Shown: piece after piece, positions 34,338-43,473 of the stretch | How the letters are laid out: each line of letters starts with the position of its first letter | Numbering within the stretch: position 1 is the first letter of the stretch | Assembly: GCA_020630675.1 (NCBI GenBank) | Contig: JAHDIR010000020.1 | Coordinates: 1 to 45,856, forward strand | Direction: 5' to 3' | Source of the DNA: Bdellovibrionales bacterium | GTDB taxonomy: Bacteria; Bdellovibrionota; Bdellovibrionia; Bdellovibrionales; UBA1609 | DNA length: 45,856 bases | Translations under genes and position numbers: made by a program | Notes under the pieces: model-generated | The model's database searches: none | What the model was told of the DNA's origin: nothing | The model's input: only the letters and a program-made list of their open reading frames with translations

Positions 34338-35567
34338 TTGAGCTTTAAAGATCCCAAAGAACAACTAAAAGAAATTAAGCGTGGCTTAGCTGACCTCATT
34401 TCTGAAAAAGATTTATTGGCTAAGTTAGAAAAAAGTAAATCAACCAATACACCGTTGGTGATTAAAGCCGGCTTTGATCCTACGCGACCTGATATTCATT
34501 TAGGTCATACTGTTGTAATTAATAAAATGAAACAGTTTCAAAATTTTGGTCATAAAGTTGTTTTTTTAATTGGTGATTTTACGGCCATGATTGGTGACCC
34601 TTCTGGCAAAAATGAAACACGCCCGCCACTCACTTCAGAAGAAATTAAAGTTAATGCACAAACCTATGCTCAACAAGTTTTTAAAATTCTAGACCCAGAT
34701 AAAACAGAAATTGCTTATAATTCAAAATGGTTTAATGATTTTAAACCTGAAGATTTTATTCGATTATCTAGTCAGTACACTGTGGCTAGAATGCTCGAAA
34801 GAGATGATTTTGAAAAGCGCTATAAAAACCACACCCCAATTAGTTTGCATGAGTTTTTATACCCTCTCATTCAAGGTTATGATTCTGTAGCTTTAAAAGC
34901 GGATGTAGAGCTCGGAGGAACAGACCAAATTTTTAATTTACTAGTAGGGAGAGATTTACAAAAATCTCACTCTATGGCCCAGCAAGTGGTTATGACTGTT
35001 CCTATTTTAGAAGGACTTGATGGCGTTCAAAAAATGTCTAAAAGTTTAGACAACTATATCGGTTTAGATGATACACCTAAAGATATGTTTGGCAAATCTA
35101 TGAGGGTTTCTGATGAGTTGATGATTCGATATTATGAGCTCCTCACGGACCTTTCTACTGACGAGATTAACCAACTTAAAGAAGATTTAGCAAGTGGTCA
35201 AAAACACCCTCGAGATGCAAAGGTGGAACTGGCGAAGTTTATAGTGTCTCGATTTTATGACTCGGCCACAGCTGAAAACTGTTTAGAAGAGTTTAATAGA
35301 ATTTTTGTAAAAAAAGGTATTCCAGATAATATGCCTGAGTTTAACAAAGCTCCCTCCGAACAAGTAGGTGTTTGTGGATTTTTAACTGAACTTAAAATGA
35401 CCTCCTCAAACAGTGAAGCCAGAAGAATGATTCAAGGGGGGGCTGTTGAAATTGCCGGTCAAAAAATATCAGACCCTCAGTTAAAAATAGACTTAACCGC
35501 AGGGGATGAGTTTATTGTAAAAGTCGGCAAGAAAAAGTTCTCTAAAGTAAAAGTAGGTAGCGTGTGA
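34338..35567 (+). CDS. tyrS: tyrosyl-tRNA synthetase
   Basis: A 409-aa class I synthetase. The HIGH-like motif HLGH is at 54-57 ([15 protein letters not shown]), the active-site region reads [15 protein letters not shown], and KMSKS is at 232-236. A C-terminal S4 RNA-binding domain ([19 protein letters not shown]) completes it. The sequence resembles the TyrRS group having HLGH and a roughly 400-aa length (TyrRZ type) rather than the E. coli form; that subgrouping is a judgement from motifs. The TTG start has AAAGGG upstream. The stop overlaps the ferredoxin start (GTGTGA). Confidence 0.96.
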   Translation: MSFKDPKEQLKEIKRGLADLISEKDLLAKLEKSKSTNTPLVIKAGFDPTRPDIHLGHTVVINKMKQFQNFGHKVVFLIGDFTAMIGDPSGKNETRPPLTSEEIKVNAQTYAQQVFKILDPDKTEIAYNSKWFNDFKPEDFIRLSSQYTVARMLERDDFEKRYKNHTPISLHEFLYPLIQGYDSVALKADVELGGTDQIFNLLVGRDLQKSHSMAQQVVMTVPILEGLDGVQKMSKSLDNYIGLDDTPKDMFGKSMRVSDELMIRYYELLTDLSTDEINQLKEDLASGQKHPRDAKVELAKFIVSRFYDSATAENCLEEFNRIFVKKGIPDNMPEFNKAPSEQVGVCGFLTELKMTSSNSEARRMIQGGAVEIAGQKISDPQLKIDLTAGDEFIVKVGKKKFSKVKVGSV

Positions 35568-36256
35568 AAATTAAATTTATTCCTCAAAATGAGGTTGTTG
35601 ATTTAGATCCCAATAAATCAGTGATGCAAATTGCTCACGAAAATAATTTACCGGTAAAGTCAGTTTGTAATGGTTTGCCATCTTGTGCTGAATGCCGAGT
35701 GCAAATTTCAGAAGGGGAGCATAATGTTTTACCTCCGACAGCTGAAGAGTTAGCACTGATAGGCACTGGTTACTTTATTGATCATCGTAGACTTTCTTGT
35801 CAGTTAAAGTGCTATGGTGATGTTGTTATTGACTTGTCTGAGCAAGTAGAAAAAGAAAAACAACAAGGTCACAGAAGGCCGCAGGGCAACTTGAAAAAAG
35901 AATCAACTGAACAATCTTTGGCTGTGACAGGAAATTTACTCGACGCAGATGAAGAGCTTTTAAAAGACTCTGAATTAGAAGTTCGTGAAGACTCTGTCAA
36001 AGTCGATAACCAAGAAGGTGTCAACTTTTCAGGTCGTGGTCACACGAAAAGAAAAAACAGTGGTGGCTCGAAAAAAAGTCATAAAAATAAGCGTCGAGGA
36101 GCGGTTAAGGCCTCTGGTGGTTCTTCTCAAGCTGAGAAAGAAAAGAGTAAAGCATCGTCAGGTCCATCAAATTCTTCAGGTAAAAAAAGGCCTTCACGTC
36201 ATCGTAATCGCAATAAGAATAGACAAAAAAGTAACAAAAGTTCGGGCAACGAGTAG
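35564..36256 (+). CDS. [2Fe-2S] ferredoxin with long basic disordered tail
   Basis: A 230-aa protein. Residues 1-95 form a plant/adrenodoxin-like ferredoxin with the cluster ligands Cys35-x5-Cys41-x2-Cys44 and Cys79 ([10 protein letters not shown] ... RLSC). Residues about 100-230 are unlike any ferredoxin: first an acidic stretch ([18 protein letters not shown]), then a Lys/Arg/Ser/Asn/Gly-rich tail ([37 protein letters not shown]) that resembles disordered nucleic-acid-binding tails. The frame is uninterrupted and codon use looks like its neighbours. It is coupled to tyrS by a 4-bp overlap, so co-expressed with tyrS and rny. What its redox partner is cannot be told. Confidence 0.88.
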   Translation: MKIKFIPQNEVVDLDPNKSVMQIAHENNLPVKSVCNGLPSCAECRVQISEGEHNVLPPTAEELALIGTGYFIDHRRLSCQLKCYGDVVIDLSEQVEKEKQQGHRRPQGNLKKESTEQSLAVTGNLLDADEELLKDSELEVREDSVKVDNQEGVNFSGRGHTKRKNSGGSKKSHKNKRRGAVKASGGSSQAEKEKSKASSGPSNSSGKKRPSRHRNRNKNRQKSNKSSGNE

Positions 36257-36274
36257 TTGTAAAATTATAAAGAA

Positions 36275-36601
36275 TTAAACGGCAAAAGAAGATCCGCAAC
36301 CGCATGTTTTGCTGGCATTGGGGTTTGAAAAAATAAATCCAGCCCCATTGAGTCCACCTTCATAGTCTAATGTCATTCCTAAAATGTATAAAATGCTTTT
36401 AGGATCGATAACAACTTTAATACCATCTGACGAAAACTCTTTGTCATCACTATTTAACTCAGAATCAAAATCAAGTTTGTAAGAAAAACCAGAGCAACCA
36501 CCTCTTTTTACTTTAACTCGTAGAAAAGAACCCTCGGGCTGGTTTTCTTCTTGAAGTAAGACTTTAATTTTACTCACGGCATTTTCAGAAACATTAATCA
36601 T
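36275..36601 (-). CDS. A-type Fe-S carrier protein (IscA/ErpA family)
   Basis: A 108-aa HesB/IscA fold protein with the three cluster-binding cysteines: Cys36 in KRGGCSGFSY, Cys100 and Cys102 in KTCGCGSSF. These proteins deliver [4Fe-4S] or [2Fe-2S] clusters to apo-targets. Which subgroup (IscA, ErpA, SufA) cannot be settled by eye; NPNASKTCGCGSSF is closest to ErpA. It lies 183 bp downstream of the cysteine desulfurase on the same strand and converges with the ferredoxin gene 18 bp away. No iscU or hscAB is adjacent. Confidence 0.93.
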   Translation of the reverse strand: MINVSENAVSKIKVLLQEENQPEGSFLRVKVKRGGCSGFSYKLDFDSELNSDDKEFSSDGIKVVIDPKSILYILGMTLDYEGGLNGAGFIFSNPNASKTCGCGSSFAV

Positions 36602-36784
36602 AATTTATCTCGTTAAATAAGTTAATTTTACACTTAATTGTATCATCACTTTCTATAAAATTCTAGTTGTTCTTTGGTCTTAAATTGTTGAGTAATAACA
36701 GCCCTCTAGCCGCTAGGCCAAGGCGTTTGAGGGACACCCCAGGTTTGTTTTAGGGGCCCACAAAGCCCCTCCTTTAGAGCTTAC
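36602..36784 (-). other. structured gap between the cysteine desulfurase and the Fe-S carrier gene
   Basis: The gap holds an inverted repeat AGGGGC-N7-GCCCCT at about 36753-36771 and a GC-rich segment with CCCTC...GAGGG flanks (36703-36734), unusual in an AT-rich region. The first may terminate the desulfurase message, though no T run follows on the minus strand. No IscR-type site or ORF was recognised. Confidence 0.35.
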
Positions 36785-37936
36785 TTATATGTGATTAAAA
36801 AGCCCTTTTATTTTAGAACAACAAAGCTCAATATCTTCTTTTTGAGTAAATCGACCTAAGCCAATTCTTAAGGAAGATTTAGCAAGACTGTCTTCAAGTC
36901 CAATGGCTTTTAAAACATAACTGGAACCTGCACTTTTTGAACTACAAGCAGAACCAGAGCTCACGGCAAGCCCACTTAATCCAAGTGCAAAAAGGTCAGC
37001 AGGCAAGTCTTTGAAAGAAAAATTAACATTGTTGGAAAGTCTTTCGCTCGGGTGACCGTTGAGTTTGGCTTGGGGAATATGAGTGAGCACTTCATGAATT
37101 AAAAAATCACGAAGTTTTTTAGACTTTTCATTTTCTTGCTCAAAGTTTTTTAAGGCCAAGTGAGCAGCCTCTCCAAGGCCGACAATTCCGGGAACATTAA
37201 GTGTACCTGGGCGAAGACCACCTTCTTGGCCACCGCCAAACATAAGAGGTGATAATTTAACGTCAGGATTATCAAGGTTTACATATAAAGCGCCAATGCC
37301 TTTTGGGCCATACATTTTGTGACCTGATAAAGATAATAAATCAATTCCCATCTTTTTTACATCAAGATTAATTTTTCCAGTGGCTTGAGCCGCGTCGGTG
37401 TGAAAAATAATTTTATTTTCACGGCACCACTTTCCAATGGATTCAATGTCATTAAGTGTTCCAATTTCATTATTGGCAGCCATCAAACTAATGAAGGCGG
37501 TGTTTTCTTTTTTTAGCTGTTTGAGGTGGCTTAGTTCAAGTTGACCAAATTCATTGACGGTAGCAATAGTCACCTCAGCTCCGAGTTGTTCACAAAACTT
37601 AAAAACATCCAGCACTGCTTTGTGCTCAGTAGCTGCGGTAATAATATGAGGAGTTTTTTTTCGGCTATAAATTAAGTTTTTAACAATACCCAGTATGGCT
37701 AGGTTATTGCTTTCTGTTGCTCCGCTGGTCCAAAAAACATGTTGGGTGTCGGCACCGATTAACTCAGCCACTTGTTTGCGCGCAGTTTTAACTGCCATTT
37801 CTGCTTCCCAACCATAGCAATGTGATTGGCTGGCGGGGTTGCCATACTCTTCTTCAAAAAAAGGTTTCATTTTTTCAAAGACAAGGGGGTCTAAACGAGT
37901 GGTGGCATTGTTGTCTAAGTAAATCGGTTTTTTCAT
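36785..37936 (-). CDS. iscS: cysteine desulfurase (IscS/NifS class)
   Basis: A 383-aa PLP enzyme that removes sulfur from cysteine for Fe-S clusters and tRNA thiolation. N-terminus MKKPIYLDNNATTRLDP, PLP lysine in SLSGHKMYGPKGIGALY, and active cysteine in VSSGSACSS, typical of the group I enzymes. The SSGSACSS loop and HTDAAQ motif are intact. It begins 17 bp after the acyl-CoA dehydrogenase stop on the same strand, so co-transcription is likely. The usual IscU scaffold is not in the window; the A-type carrier follows after a structured gap. Confidence 0.95.
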   Translation of the reverse strand: MKKPIYLDNNATTRLDPLVFEKMKPFFEEEYGNPASQSHCYGWEAEMAVKTARKQVAELIGADTQHVFWTSGATESNNLAILGIVKNLIYSRKKTPHIITAATEHKAVLDVFKFCEQLGAEVTIATVNEFGQLELSHLKQLKKENTAFISLMAANNEIGTLNDIESIGKWCRENKIIFHTDAAQATGKINLDVKKMGIDLLSLSGHKMYGPKGIGALYVNLDNPDVKLSPLMFGGGQEGGLRPGTLNVPGIVGLGEAAHLALKNFEQENEKSKKLRDFLIHEVLTHIPQAKLNGHPSERLSNNVNFSFKDLPADLFALGLSGLAVSSGSACSSKSAGSSYVLKAIGLEDSLAKSSLRIGLGRFTQKEDIELCCSKIKGLFNHI

Positions 37937-37953
37937 AGTTATAGAGGTCCTTG

Positions 37954-39153
37954 TTAATTCAAATGTTCAATATATTTACATAAGTCTTTTGTAATATTCT
38001 TTTGATGAGCCTCAAGAGTACCTCCGCCAATTTCAATGAGCTTAGCGTCTCGCCATAATCTTTCAACAATATATTCGCTGACATAACCATAACCACCAAG
38101 AACTTGCATGGCGCGATCAGCGACATTTTTAGCCATAGTGGCGGCTACAAGTTTTACTCCGTCAGAGTCTAAGCGATGCTGATGTTGGTTAAGACAGCGA
38201 GCGGTTTCATAGACATAAGCTCGGCTGGCTTGATACTCAGCATAGCTTTCTGAAATGTACTTTTGAATTTGTCCAAAGTGACTTAATGGTTTGCCAAATG
38301 CCTCGCGGTCTTGAGCGTACTTAACCATAATTTGTAAAGATCTTTTTGCCATTCCTAAACTCATGGCAGCTAAGGTCACTCGTTCAATTTCTAAGTTTTT
38401 CATCATGTGAAGCATAGAGTCACCCTCTTTGCCTACTAAATGGGATTTTGGAACTTTACAGTTTTCAAAAACTAACTCTGCCGTATTTGAGGCTCTCATA
38501 CCGGTTTTGTCTTTTATTTTTTGGCCGACCGAGTATCCTTCGAAGCCTTTTTCCACAATAAATGTGGATATCTCGGGGCGACCATTTTTTTCTCCAGTGA
38601 TGGCGTAGACAAGAACACAATCAGCTGGAGTTTTATTTTCATCAATGGTGCCATTGGTGATCCACATTTTTCGACCATTCAAAATATAATGCTCACCTTC
38701 TAATTTTGCCGTTGTTTTCATGCCTAAAACATCGGTGCCAACATGTGGCTCTGACATGGCCATACAACCGACCCATTCACCGGAACAAAGCTTAGGTAAA
38801 ATATTTTGCTTTTGAAAGTCTGAACAGTTTGTTGCTAGGTTGTTTACGCTCAACATAGAGTGAGCCAAATAAGCTAGACAAAAACCAGGGTCGCTGGTGG
38901 AAAGCTCTTCGTGAACAATAACAGCAGCCACGGCATCCATATTTGAGCCTCCGCAATCTTCAGGTGCCGTTACACCAAGAAGACCCAAAGGGCCCAGCTG
39001 CTTAAAAAGAGGGAGGTTAAATTCTTCTTTACGATCAAAATCTTCGGCTTGTTTTTCAACTTCTGTTTGGCAAAAGTCTTTGACCATTTGTCGAAGCATA
39101 AGGTGTTCTTCCGTGGGGTTAAATAAATCAAATTTTTCAAAAGAATTAGACAT
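37954..39153 (-). CDS. acyl-CoA dehydrogenase
   Basis: A 399-aa flavoenzyme of fatty-acid or branched-chain oxidation. Visible motifs: MAMSEPHVGTDVLGMKTTA (FAD/substrate site), WITNGTIDE, REAFGKPLSHFGQIQKYI and VLGGYGYVSEYIVERLWRDA with the downstream IEIGGGTLE. The catalytic glutamate of short-chain enzymes is not pinned down by eye. The substrate is uncertain: isovaleryl-, glutaryl- or medium-chain acyl-CoA types share these motifs. It has its own promoter (39196-39224). No beta-oxidation partners are near. Confidence 0.93.
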   Translation of the reverse strand: MSNSFEKFDLFNPTEEHLMLRQMVKDFCQTEVEKQAEDFDRKEEFNLPLFKQLGPLGLLGVTAPEDCGGSNMDAVAAVIVHEELSTSDPGFCLAYLAHSMLSVNNLATNCSDFQKQNILPKLCSGEWVGCMAMSEPHVGTDVLGMKTTAKLEGEHYILNGRKMWITNGTIDENKTPADCVLVYAITGEKNGRPEISTFIVEKGFEGYSVGQKIKDKTGMRASNTAELVFENCKVPKSHLVGKEGDSMLHMMKNLEIERVTLAAMSLGMAKRSLQIMVKYAQDREAFGKPLSHFGQIQKYISESYAEYQASRAYVYETARCLNQHQHRLDSDGVKLVAATMAKNVADRAMQVLGGYGYVSEYIVERLWRDAKLIEIGGGTLEAHQKNITKDLCKYIEHLN

Positions 39154-39195
39154 AGGTAAACCTTATATTAATGATGAAAAAAAATAACCTTATAA

Positions 39196-39224
39196 TATAT
39201 ACAAACCCTGCAGGTACGATTCAA
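39196..39224 (-). promoter_or_regulatory. promoter of the acyl-CoA dehydrogenase gene
   Basis: On the minus strand TTGAAT (39219-39224), 17 nt and TATATA (39196-39201). Initiation near 39189 gives a leader of about 35 nt to the ATG at 39153. Confidence 0.6.
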
Positions 39225-39257
39225 GGTCAAAATAGGAAGAAAAAAGGAAGCTGTGAC

Positions 39258-40127
39258 CTAGAAATCACGGTTAAACTTAACAAGCTGTATCAACTCCACG
39301 GCATTTGTCACTTCTTTAAGCTTTTTTTGGTGGCCGTACTTTTTAAAACCAGGAATGAGAATTTCAGACTTGTTCAAAATAAAGTTAATCATGGCTTGGC
39401 AATCTTTTGGCCGCTCTCTAAGACTAAGAAAGTCTTTTAAAACAGGAAGTAAGGCCTTTATTCGCCAGTAGTCCATAGCTTTAAATTGAGTAGATAGCTG
39501 GTCACTATGCCCTCCATGCTTGATGATCAATTCTTCATTAATAAGACCGATGGGGTAGTTTCGAGCTATACGTAGCCAAAGTTCGTAATCTTCGCAAACG
39601 GGAAAGTTTTCATTAAACAAGCCAATTTTTTCAAAAATTGCTTTTGCAATAATCACTGTGGAGGGCCCAATAAAGCACTGTTGAATGCAGTCCTGAAATA
39701 CGTCCCCCTCTTTTTTTTGATGAATTTTTTTTCGTTTTATATATCGACCATTGCGCAACCATTTTTCTTCGCTATGAAGCCAAAGAAAGTTTTGGTTTTT
39801 TTGTAAAAAAGAGACTTGTTTTTCTAATTTTTCAGGAAGCCATTCATCATCACTGTCTAAAAATGCAAGCCAAGGGTAACGGGCTGTTTTAATACCTAGG
39901 TTTCGACTGTAGCTCACTCCTTTATGGCTAGATGCGATTATAGTGTATTTTTCTTCTGGTAATAAGCTTTGGCAGTGTTTTTTAAGGGTGACTAACGAAT
40001 GATCAGTAGACCCATCATCAATAATAAGAAGCTCCCAGTTTGTATAAGTTTGTTGGAACACGCTCGTAATAGCGGCCAGAGTTTGCTGGGGGCGGTTGTA
40101 AGTAGGTATAATTACACTCACATTCAT
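39258..40127 (-). CDS. family 2 glycosyltransferase
   Basis: A 289-aa GT-A fold enzyme. The N-terminus VSVIIPTYNRPQQTLAAI, then WELLIIDDGSTDHS and LAFLDSDDEWLPEKL with the DSDD nucleotide-sugar/metal site, are classic GT2 features; CEDYELWLRIARNYPIGL is the acceptor-side motif. No membrane segment is obvious. The sugar and acceptor cannot be predicted, and no polysaccharide or LPS genes are next to it. It is divergent from the symporter gene and 105 bp upstream of the acyl-CoA dehydrogenase. Confidence 0.9.
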   Translation of the reverse strand: MNVSVIIPTYNRPQQTLAAITSVFQQTYTNWELLIIDDGSTDHSLVTLKKHCQSLLPEEKYTIIASSHKGVSYSRNLGIKTARYPWLAFLDSDDEWLPEKLEKQVSFLQKNQNFLWLHSEEKWLRNGRYIKRKKIHQKKEGDVFQDCIQQCFIGPSTVIIAKAIFEKIGLFNENFPVCEDYELWLRIARNYPIGLINEELIIKHGGHSDQLSTQFKAMDYWRIKALLPVLKDFLSLRERPKDCQAMINFILNKSEILIPGFKKYGHQKKLKEVTNAVELIQLVKFNRDF

Positions 40128-40286
40128 AGATGGTAGGTATACTTTATACGTTCGATTTTGGGTAACTAATTCTAATTCATTTCTACTAATGACGAAGGTG
40201 TTTCCTTTTTACGTGCTTATGGAAATGTTATGGACAGCTCCTTGAATTGCTGAAATAAATGAACTTCTTACAAAGGGGATTTCTGA

Positions 40287-41657
40287 GTGCAATTTGTATC
40301 AAAAGCACTATCTTTGATGGTGGATTATATTTGGGGGCTTCCTTTAGTTGTTCTTCTTATGGGAGGTGGAGTTTACCTTCTTTTTGTTTCCCGCTTTTTA
40401 CCTTTGATTGGTTTTAAACACGCCATATTACTTGTATTGGGTAAGTATGAGCACAAAAAAGACCAACAAGCAGAAGGACAAATTTCCCATTTTCAAGGCT
40501 TAACCAACGCTTTAGCTGCAACAGTGGGTTTAGGAAATATAGCTGGCGTAGCTGTGGCTATATCTCAAGGTGGTGCCGGTGCTATTTTTTGGATGTGGGT
40601 GGCAGCATTAGTTGGAATGAATACCAAGTTTTTTGAGTGCAGTTTGGCGGTGATGTACCGTGGAAAAAATTACTTAGGGGAGGTTCAGGGTGGCCCCATG
40701 TATGTGATTGAACAGGCCATGCCCAAAAAATTTCGTCCTTTGGCCATATTATTTGTTGTTTGTGGGCTCATTGGTACAATGGCTTTGTTTCAGACCAATC
40801 AGTTGTCGGCCTACGCTTTTGATCGTTATCAGTTTCCAAAATTATACACCGGTCTCATTAGTGCTACTTTTGTTGGGGTGATTTTGATGGGAGGAATTAA
40901 AAGAATTTCTTCAGTAACGGCCAAACTAGTCCCTCTAATGTGTTTATTATATGTTGTGTGCTGTTTAATTATTATTGCCATTCAATTTGAGCATGTTCCC
41001 TCAATTTTTATGTCGATTTTTACTGAGGCTTTTTCTGGACGTGCAGCCTTTGGCGGGGCTGCAGGGCTTGGAGTTATGCAGGTTTTAAAAATTGGTGTTA
41101 AACGTGCAGGGTTTTCAAATGAAGCTGGGATAGGAACGGCTCCAATGGCTCATAGTAATGTAAAAACATCTGAGCCTGTGAGCGAAGGTTTTGTTGCCAT
41201 GCTTGGTCCTTTTATGGACACCATTGTTGTATGTACAATGACAGCCTTAGTAATTTTAACCAGTCTTTCACCAGAACAAATTTATGACTTAAGAGGGCAA
41301 GGGGTTGTAATGACGGCCAAGGCTTTTGAGGTGTCTTTACCTGGCGTGGGTTCTTACCTTTTGGGCTTGGCGATTTTATTATTTTCTTTTTCAACCATGA
41401 TTGGTATGGCCAATTACAACGAAAAATGTTGGAACTATCTGTTTCGTGGGCGTTGGTTTTGCGACCGTAAAACATTTATTGTTTTCTTTTGTGCGACTCT
41501 TGTTTTTGGTGCCGTCACGGCTCCGGGTGATGTTGTTAACATACTTGATATAGGTTATGGCTTAATGGCTGTTCCTAATATGATTGCAACGATTTATTTG
41601 GCTTATAAAGTAAAAGGTGAATTAGTTAAATATATGGATGACTACTTCAAGACATAA
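40287..41657 (+). CDS. alanine/glycine:cation symporter (AGCS family)
   Basis: A 456-aa transporter with about ten membrane segments. Family signatures: GQISHFQGLTNALAATVGLG (about 63-82), NIAGVAVAISQGGAGAIFWMW and GFSNEAGIGTAPMAHSN. AGCS proteins import alanine or glycine with sodium or protons, useful to a predator living on prey protein (inference). The GTG start follows AAAGGGG. It converges with the HNH nuclease gene. Confidence 0.95.
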   Translation: MQFVSKALSLMVDYIWGLPLVVLLMGGGVYLLFVSRFLPLIGFKHAILLVLGKYEHKKDQQAEGQISHFQGLTNALAATVGLGNIAGVAVAISQGGAGAIFWMWVAALVGMNTKFFECSLAVMYRGKNYLGEVQGGPMYVIEQAMPKKFRPLAILFVVCGLIGTMALFQTNQLSAYAFDRYQFPKLYTGLISATFVGVILMGGIKRISSVTAKLVPLMCLLYVVCCLIIIAIQFEHVPSIFMSIFTEAFSGRAAFGGAAGLGVMQVLKIGVKRAGFSNEAGIGTAPMAHSNVKTSEPVSEGFVAMLGPFMDTIVVCTMTALVILTSLSPEQIYDLRGQGVVMTAKAFEVSLPGVGSYLLGLAILLFSFSTMIGMANYNEKCWNYLFRGRWFCDRKTFIVFFCATLVFGAVTAPGDVVNILDIGYGLMAVPNMIATIYLAYKVKGELVKYMDDYFKT

Positions 41658-41703
41658 CTTTAGTTAATTCATATATGAAAACAAAAAGTTCAAAATGATT
41701 TTT

Positions 41704-42237
41704 TTATATAAATATATAGGGCTTCCATATTTCAGGAAGTTGATCTTTATTTTTCTTACTGATTGGCTTACTGGCTCTTTGTAAAAAAGCTTTGGGCTCT
41801 TTTAATAAAGGCATATTTGCTTCTTGTGGAGTTTTGTTTGCTTTTTTATGATTACAGGCTTTACAAGCGGTGACTATGTTTTCCCAGGTTTTTCCTCCTC
41901 CGCGAGAGTAGGGCATCACATGATCAAGAGTCAATTGAGAGTGGGCGAAGCTTTTATGGCAGTACTGGCAAATATAATCATCTCTTAAAAATACATTGTC
42001 TCTTGAAAAACGAGCTTGCCCGTTGGCCCAAGGTTTTATGTACTTTTTGAGCCTTAATACAGCTGGAAGTGGAAAACTTTCCAAAGCACTTTTTACTTGG
42101 TAAGAGTGAGATTCTAAAATATCGGCTTTATTTTGAAACCACAGAAGCATGGCGTTTTGCCAATTCACAATACGAATGGGCTCGTAGGAGGCATTTAATA
42201 CTAATACTCTTGCACTAGCTAAATGGAAGACCAACAC
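41704..42237 (-). CDS. HNH endonuclease
   Basis: A 177-aa protein. The N-terminal part (VLVLNASYEPIRIVNWQNAM) is the conserved lead of a widespread chromosomal HNH group. The ββα-metal core has CQYCHKSF, LTLDHVMPYSRGGGKTWENI and CKACNHKKAN; the two CxxC pairs should bind structural zinc and HNH residues are complete. No partner such as a methylase, phage gene or toxin is beside it, so it is not evidently a defence system. The GTG start lies close after AGAGG; a TTG one codon later is also possible. Confidence 0.88.
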   Translation of the reverse strand: MLVFHLASARVLVLNASYEPIRIVNWQNAMLLWFQNKADILESHSYQVKSALESFPLPAVLRLKKYIKPWANGQARFSRDNVFLRDDYICQYCHKSFAHSQLTLDHVMPYSRGGGKTWENIVTACKACNHKKANKTPQEANMPLLKEPKAFLQRASKPISKKNKDQLPEIWKPYIFI

Positions 42238-42516
42238 CTCTTCGGTTTAAGGTTATTCACTTACTTATATAGTTTATCATAAAAACCCCGTAAATAGTGG
42301 CTTTGCTGGCCTAATGTCGGGTTTGAAGCTGCCAAAGCTATTTCGAAGAGGCCCTAAAGTGGCTACAAATAATAAATTGGCCCCTTTATAAAGTACCGCT
42401 TTTATTAGAAATTAGTGATTTGTTATCCTTTCTAAGCTTTCTATAATTCTTGATTTTACGATCATTTGAGTATATCTAAACGAGACAAAACAACCCTTTC
42501 ATGTTGAGACAGTGCC

Positions 42517-43449
42517 GTGTTTTTTGAAGGATCTGAAAAAAAATTTGAATTAAGTGTAAACAGTGAAGTGTCTTCTTTGCGTCAGTTGCCAAAGTCTTTT
42601 TGGGCAGAGTGTGTGGCTTTATCCCAAGCTCAAATTATTTCACAAGTTTCTTCAAAGGAGTGTGACGCTTACCTTCTTTCTGAGTCGAGTCTTTTCGTAT
42701 GGAAAGATCGGGTGACAATGATTACCTGTGGAACCACTAACCTGTGCCAAGCGGCTATGTTCTTATTAAATCATTTTGGTGTCGATAAGGTTGGATCATT
42801 TTTTTACGAAAGAAAAAATGAATACTTTCCAAGACATCAAACCTCTGACTTTTTTGATGATATCCAGTGTTTACAAAAAATACTTCCTGGCCAAGCTTAT
42901 CGTTTGGGAGAAGCCAACGAGCACCACCTTTATTTATTTCATCTTGATCGTCCTTACGAAGCACCTCAAACAGATAGAACGATTGAGTTGCTTATGTACG
43001 GCTTAAGTGGTCAAGCTAAAGAGCTATTCACCAAAGAAAACTGCCAGCCCGAGCAAATTAGAAAATTTTTAAATCTTGATAAAATTTTTAAAGATTTTTT
43101 ATTTGATGATTTTGTTTTTTCTCCAGTGGGTTACTCTTGTAATGCGGTTAAGGGGAGTGACTACTACACAATTCATGTCACCCCTCAAGATGTTGGCCCT
43201 TATGTGAGTTTTGAAGCCAATATTAAAAATTTAGACTCTCAATATATAGTAGAGTCGATTGTAAATATTTTTAAACCTAAATCGTTTGATGTTATTCAGT
43301 TTGATTCTCAAGATGTAAAAGATGTCAACTTTGAAGGCTTTAGAAAAATAAATGCAGTGGAAGATCAATTAGGTGGTTATAATGTATTATTTAAAAGTTA
43401 TTACGAGCCTAAAGTGAATTACCAAAAAGCTGAGAAGTTAGAAATTTAA
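42517..43449 (+). CDS. speD: S-adenosylmethionine decarboxylase, eukaryotic type
   Basis: A 310-aa proenzyme of the AMD1/eukaryotic fold, making decarboxylated AdoMet for spermidine synthesis. N-terminus FFEGSEKKFEL carries the two active glutamates (Glu4, Glu7, matching human Glu8 and Glu11). Autocleavage site LSESSLFV: Glu56-Ser57, with Ser57 becoming pyruvoyl. Cys71 in ITCGTT matches human Cys82; SFFYERKN and HQ follow. In the second half VGYSCNAV and TIHVTPQ match human Ser229 and His243 regions, but human Glu247 is Gln here. Most bacteria have the short SpeD form. A weak promoter TCTTGA-N17-TATATC ends at 42476; the 280-bp gap upstream has no ORF. speE follows 24 bp later. Confidence 0.93.
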   Translation: MFFEGSEKKFELSVNSEVSSLRQLPKSFWAECVALSQAQIISQVSSKECDAYLLSESSLFVWKDRVTMITCGTTNLCQAAMFLLNHFGVDKVGSFFYERKNEYFPRHQTSDFFDDIQCLQKILPGQAYRLGEANEHHLYLFHLDRPYEAPQTDRTIELLMYGLSGQAKELFTKENCQPEQIRKFLNLDKIFKDFLFDDFVFSPVGYSCNAVKGSDYYTIHVTPQDVGPYVSFEANIKNLDSQYIVESIVNIFKPKSFDVIQFDSQDVKDVNFEGFRKINAVEDQLGGYNVLFKSYYEPKVNYQKAEKLEI

Positions 43450-43473
43450 AGGTCCTTATTCCTGGAGATAAAT

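Noticed and set aside
39171-39440. Plus-strand open frame across the glycosyltransferase 3' end
   Set aside because: It overlaps the 3' end of the GT2 gene on the other strand and the acyl-CoA dehydrogenase promoter; composition looks non-coding.
41704-42237. HNH endonuclease as part of a restriction, phage or toxin system
   Set aside because: Neighbours are metabolic genes with no methylase, integrase or immunity partner; the protein belongs to a widespread solitary chromosomal group.
42238-42516. A SAM or polyamine riboswitch before speD
   Set aside because: The likely promoter leaves a leader of only about 35 nt and no known aptamer motif is visible; upstream repeats such as GCTTTG/CAAAGC are weak.
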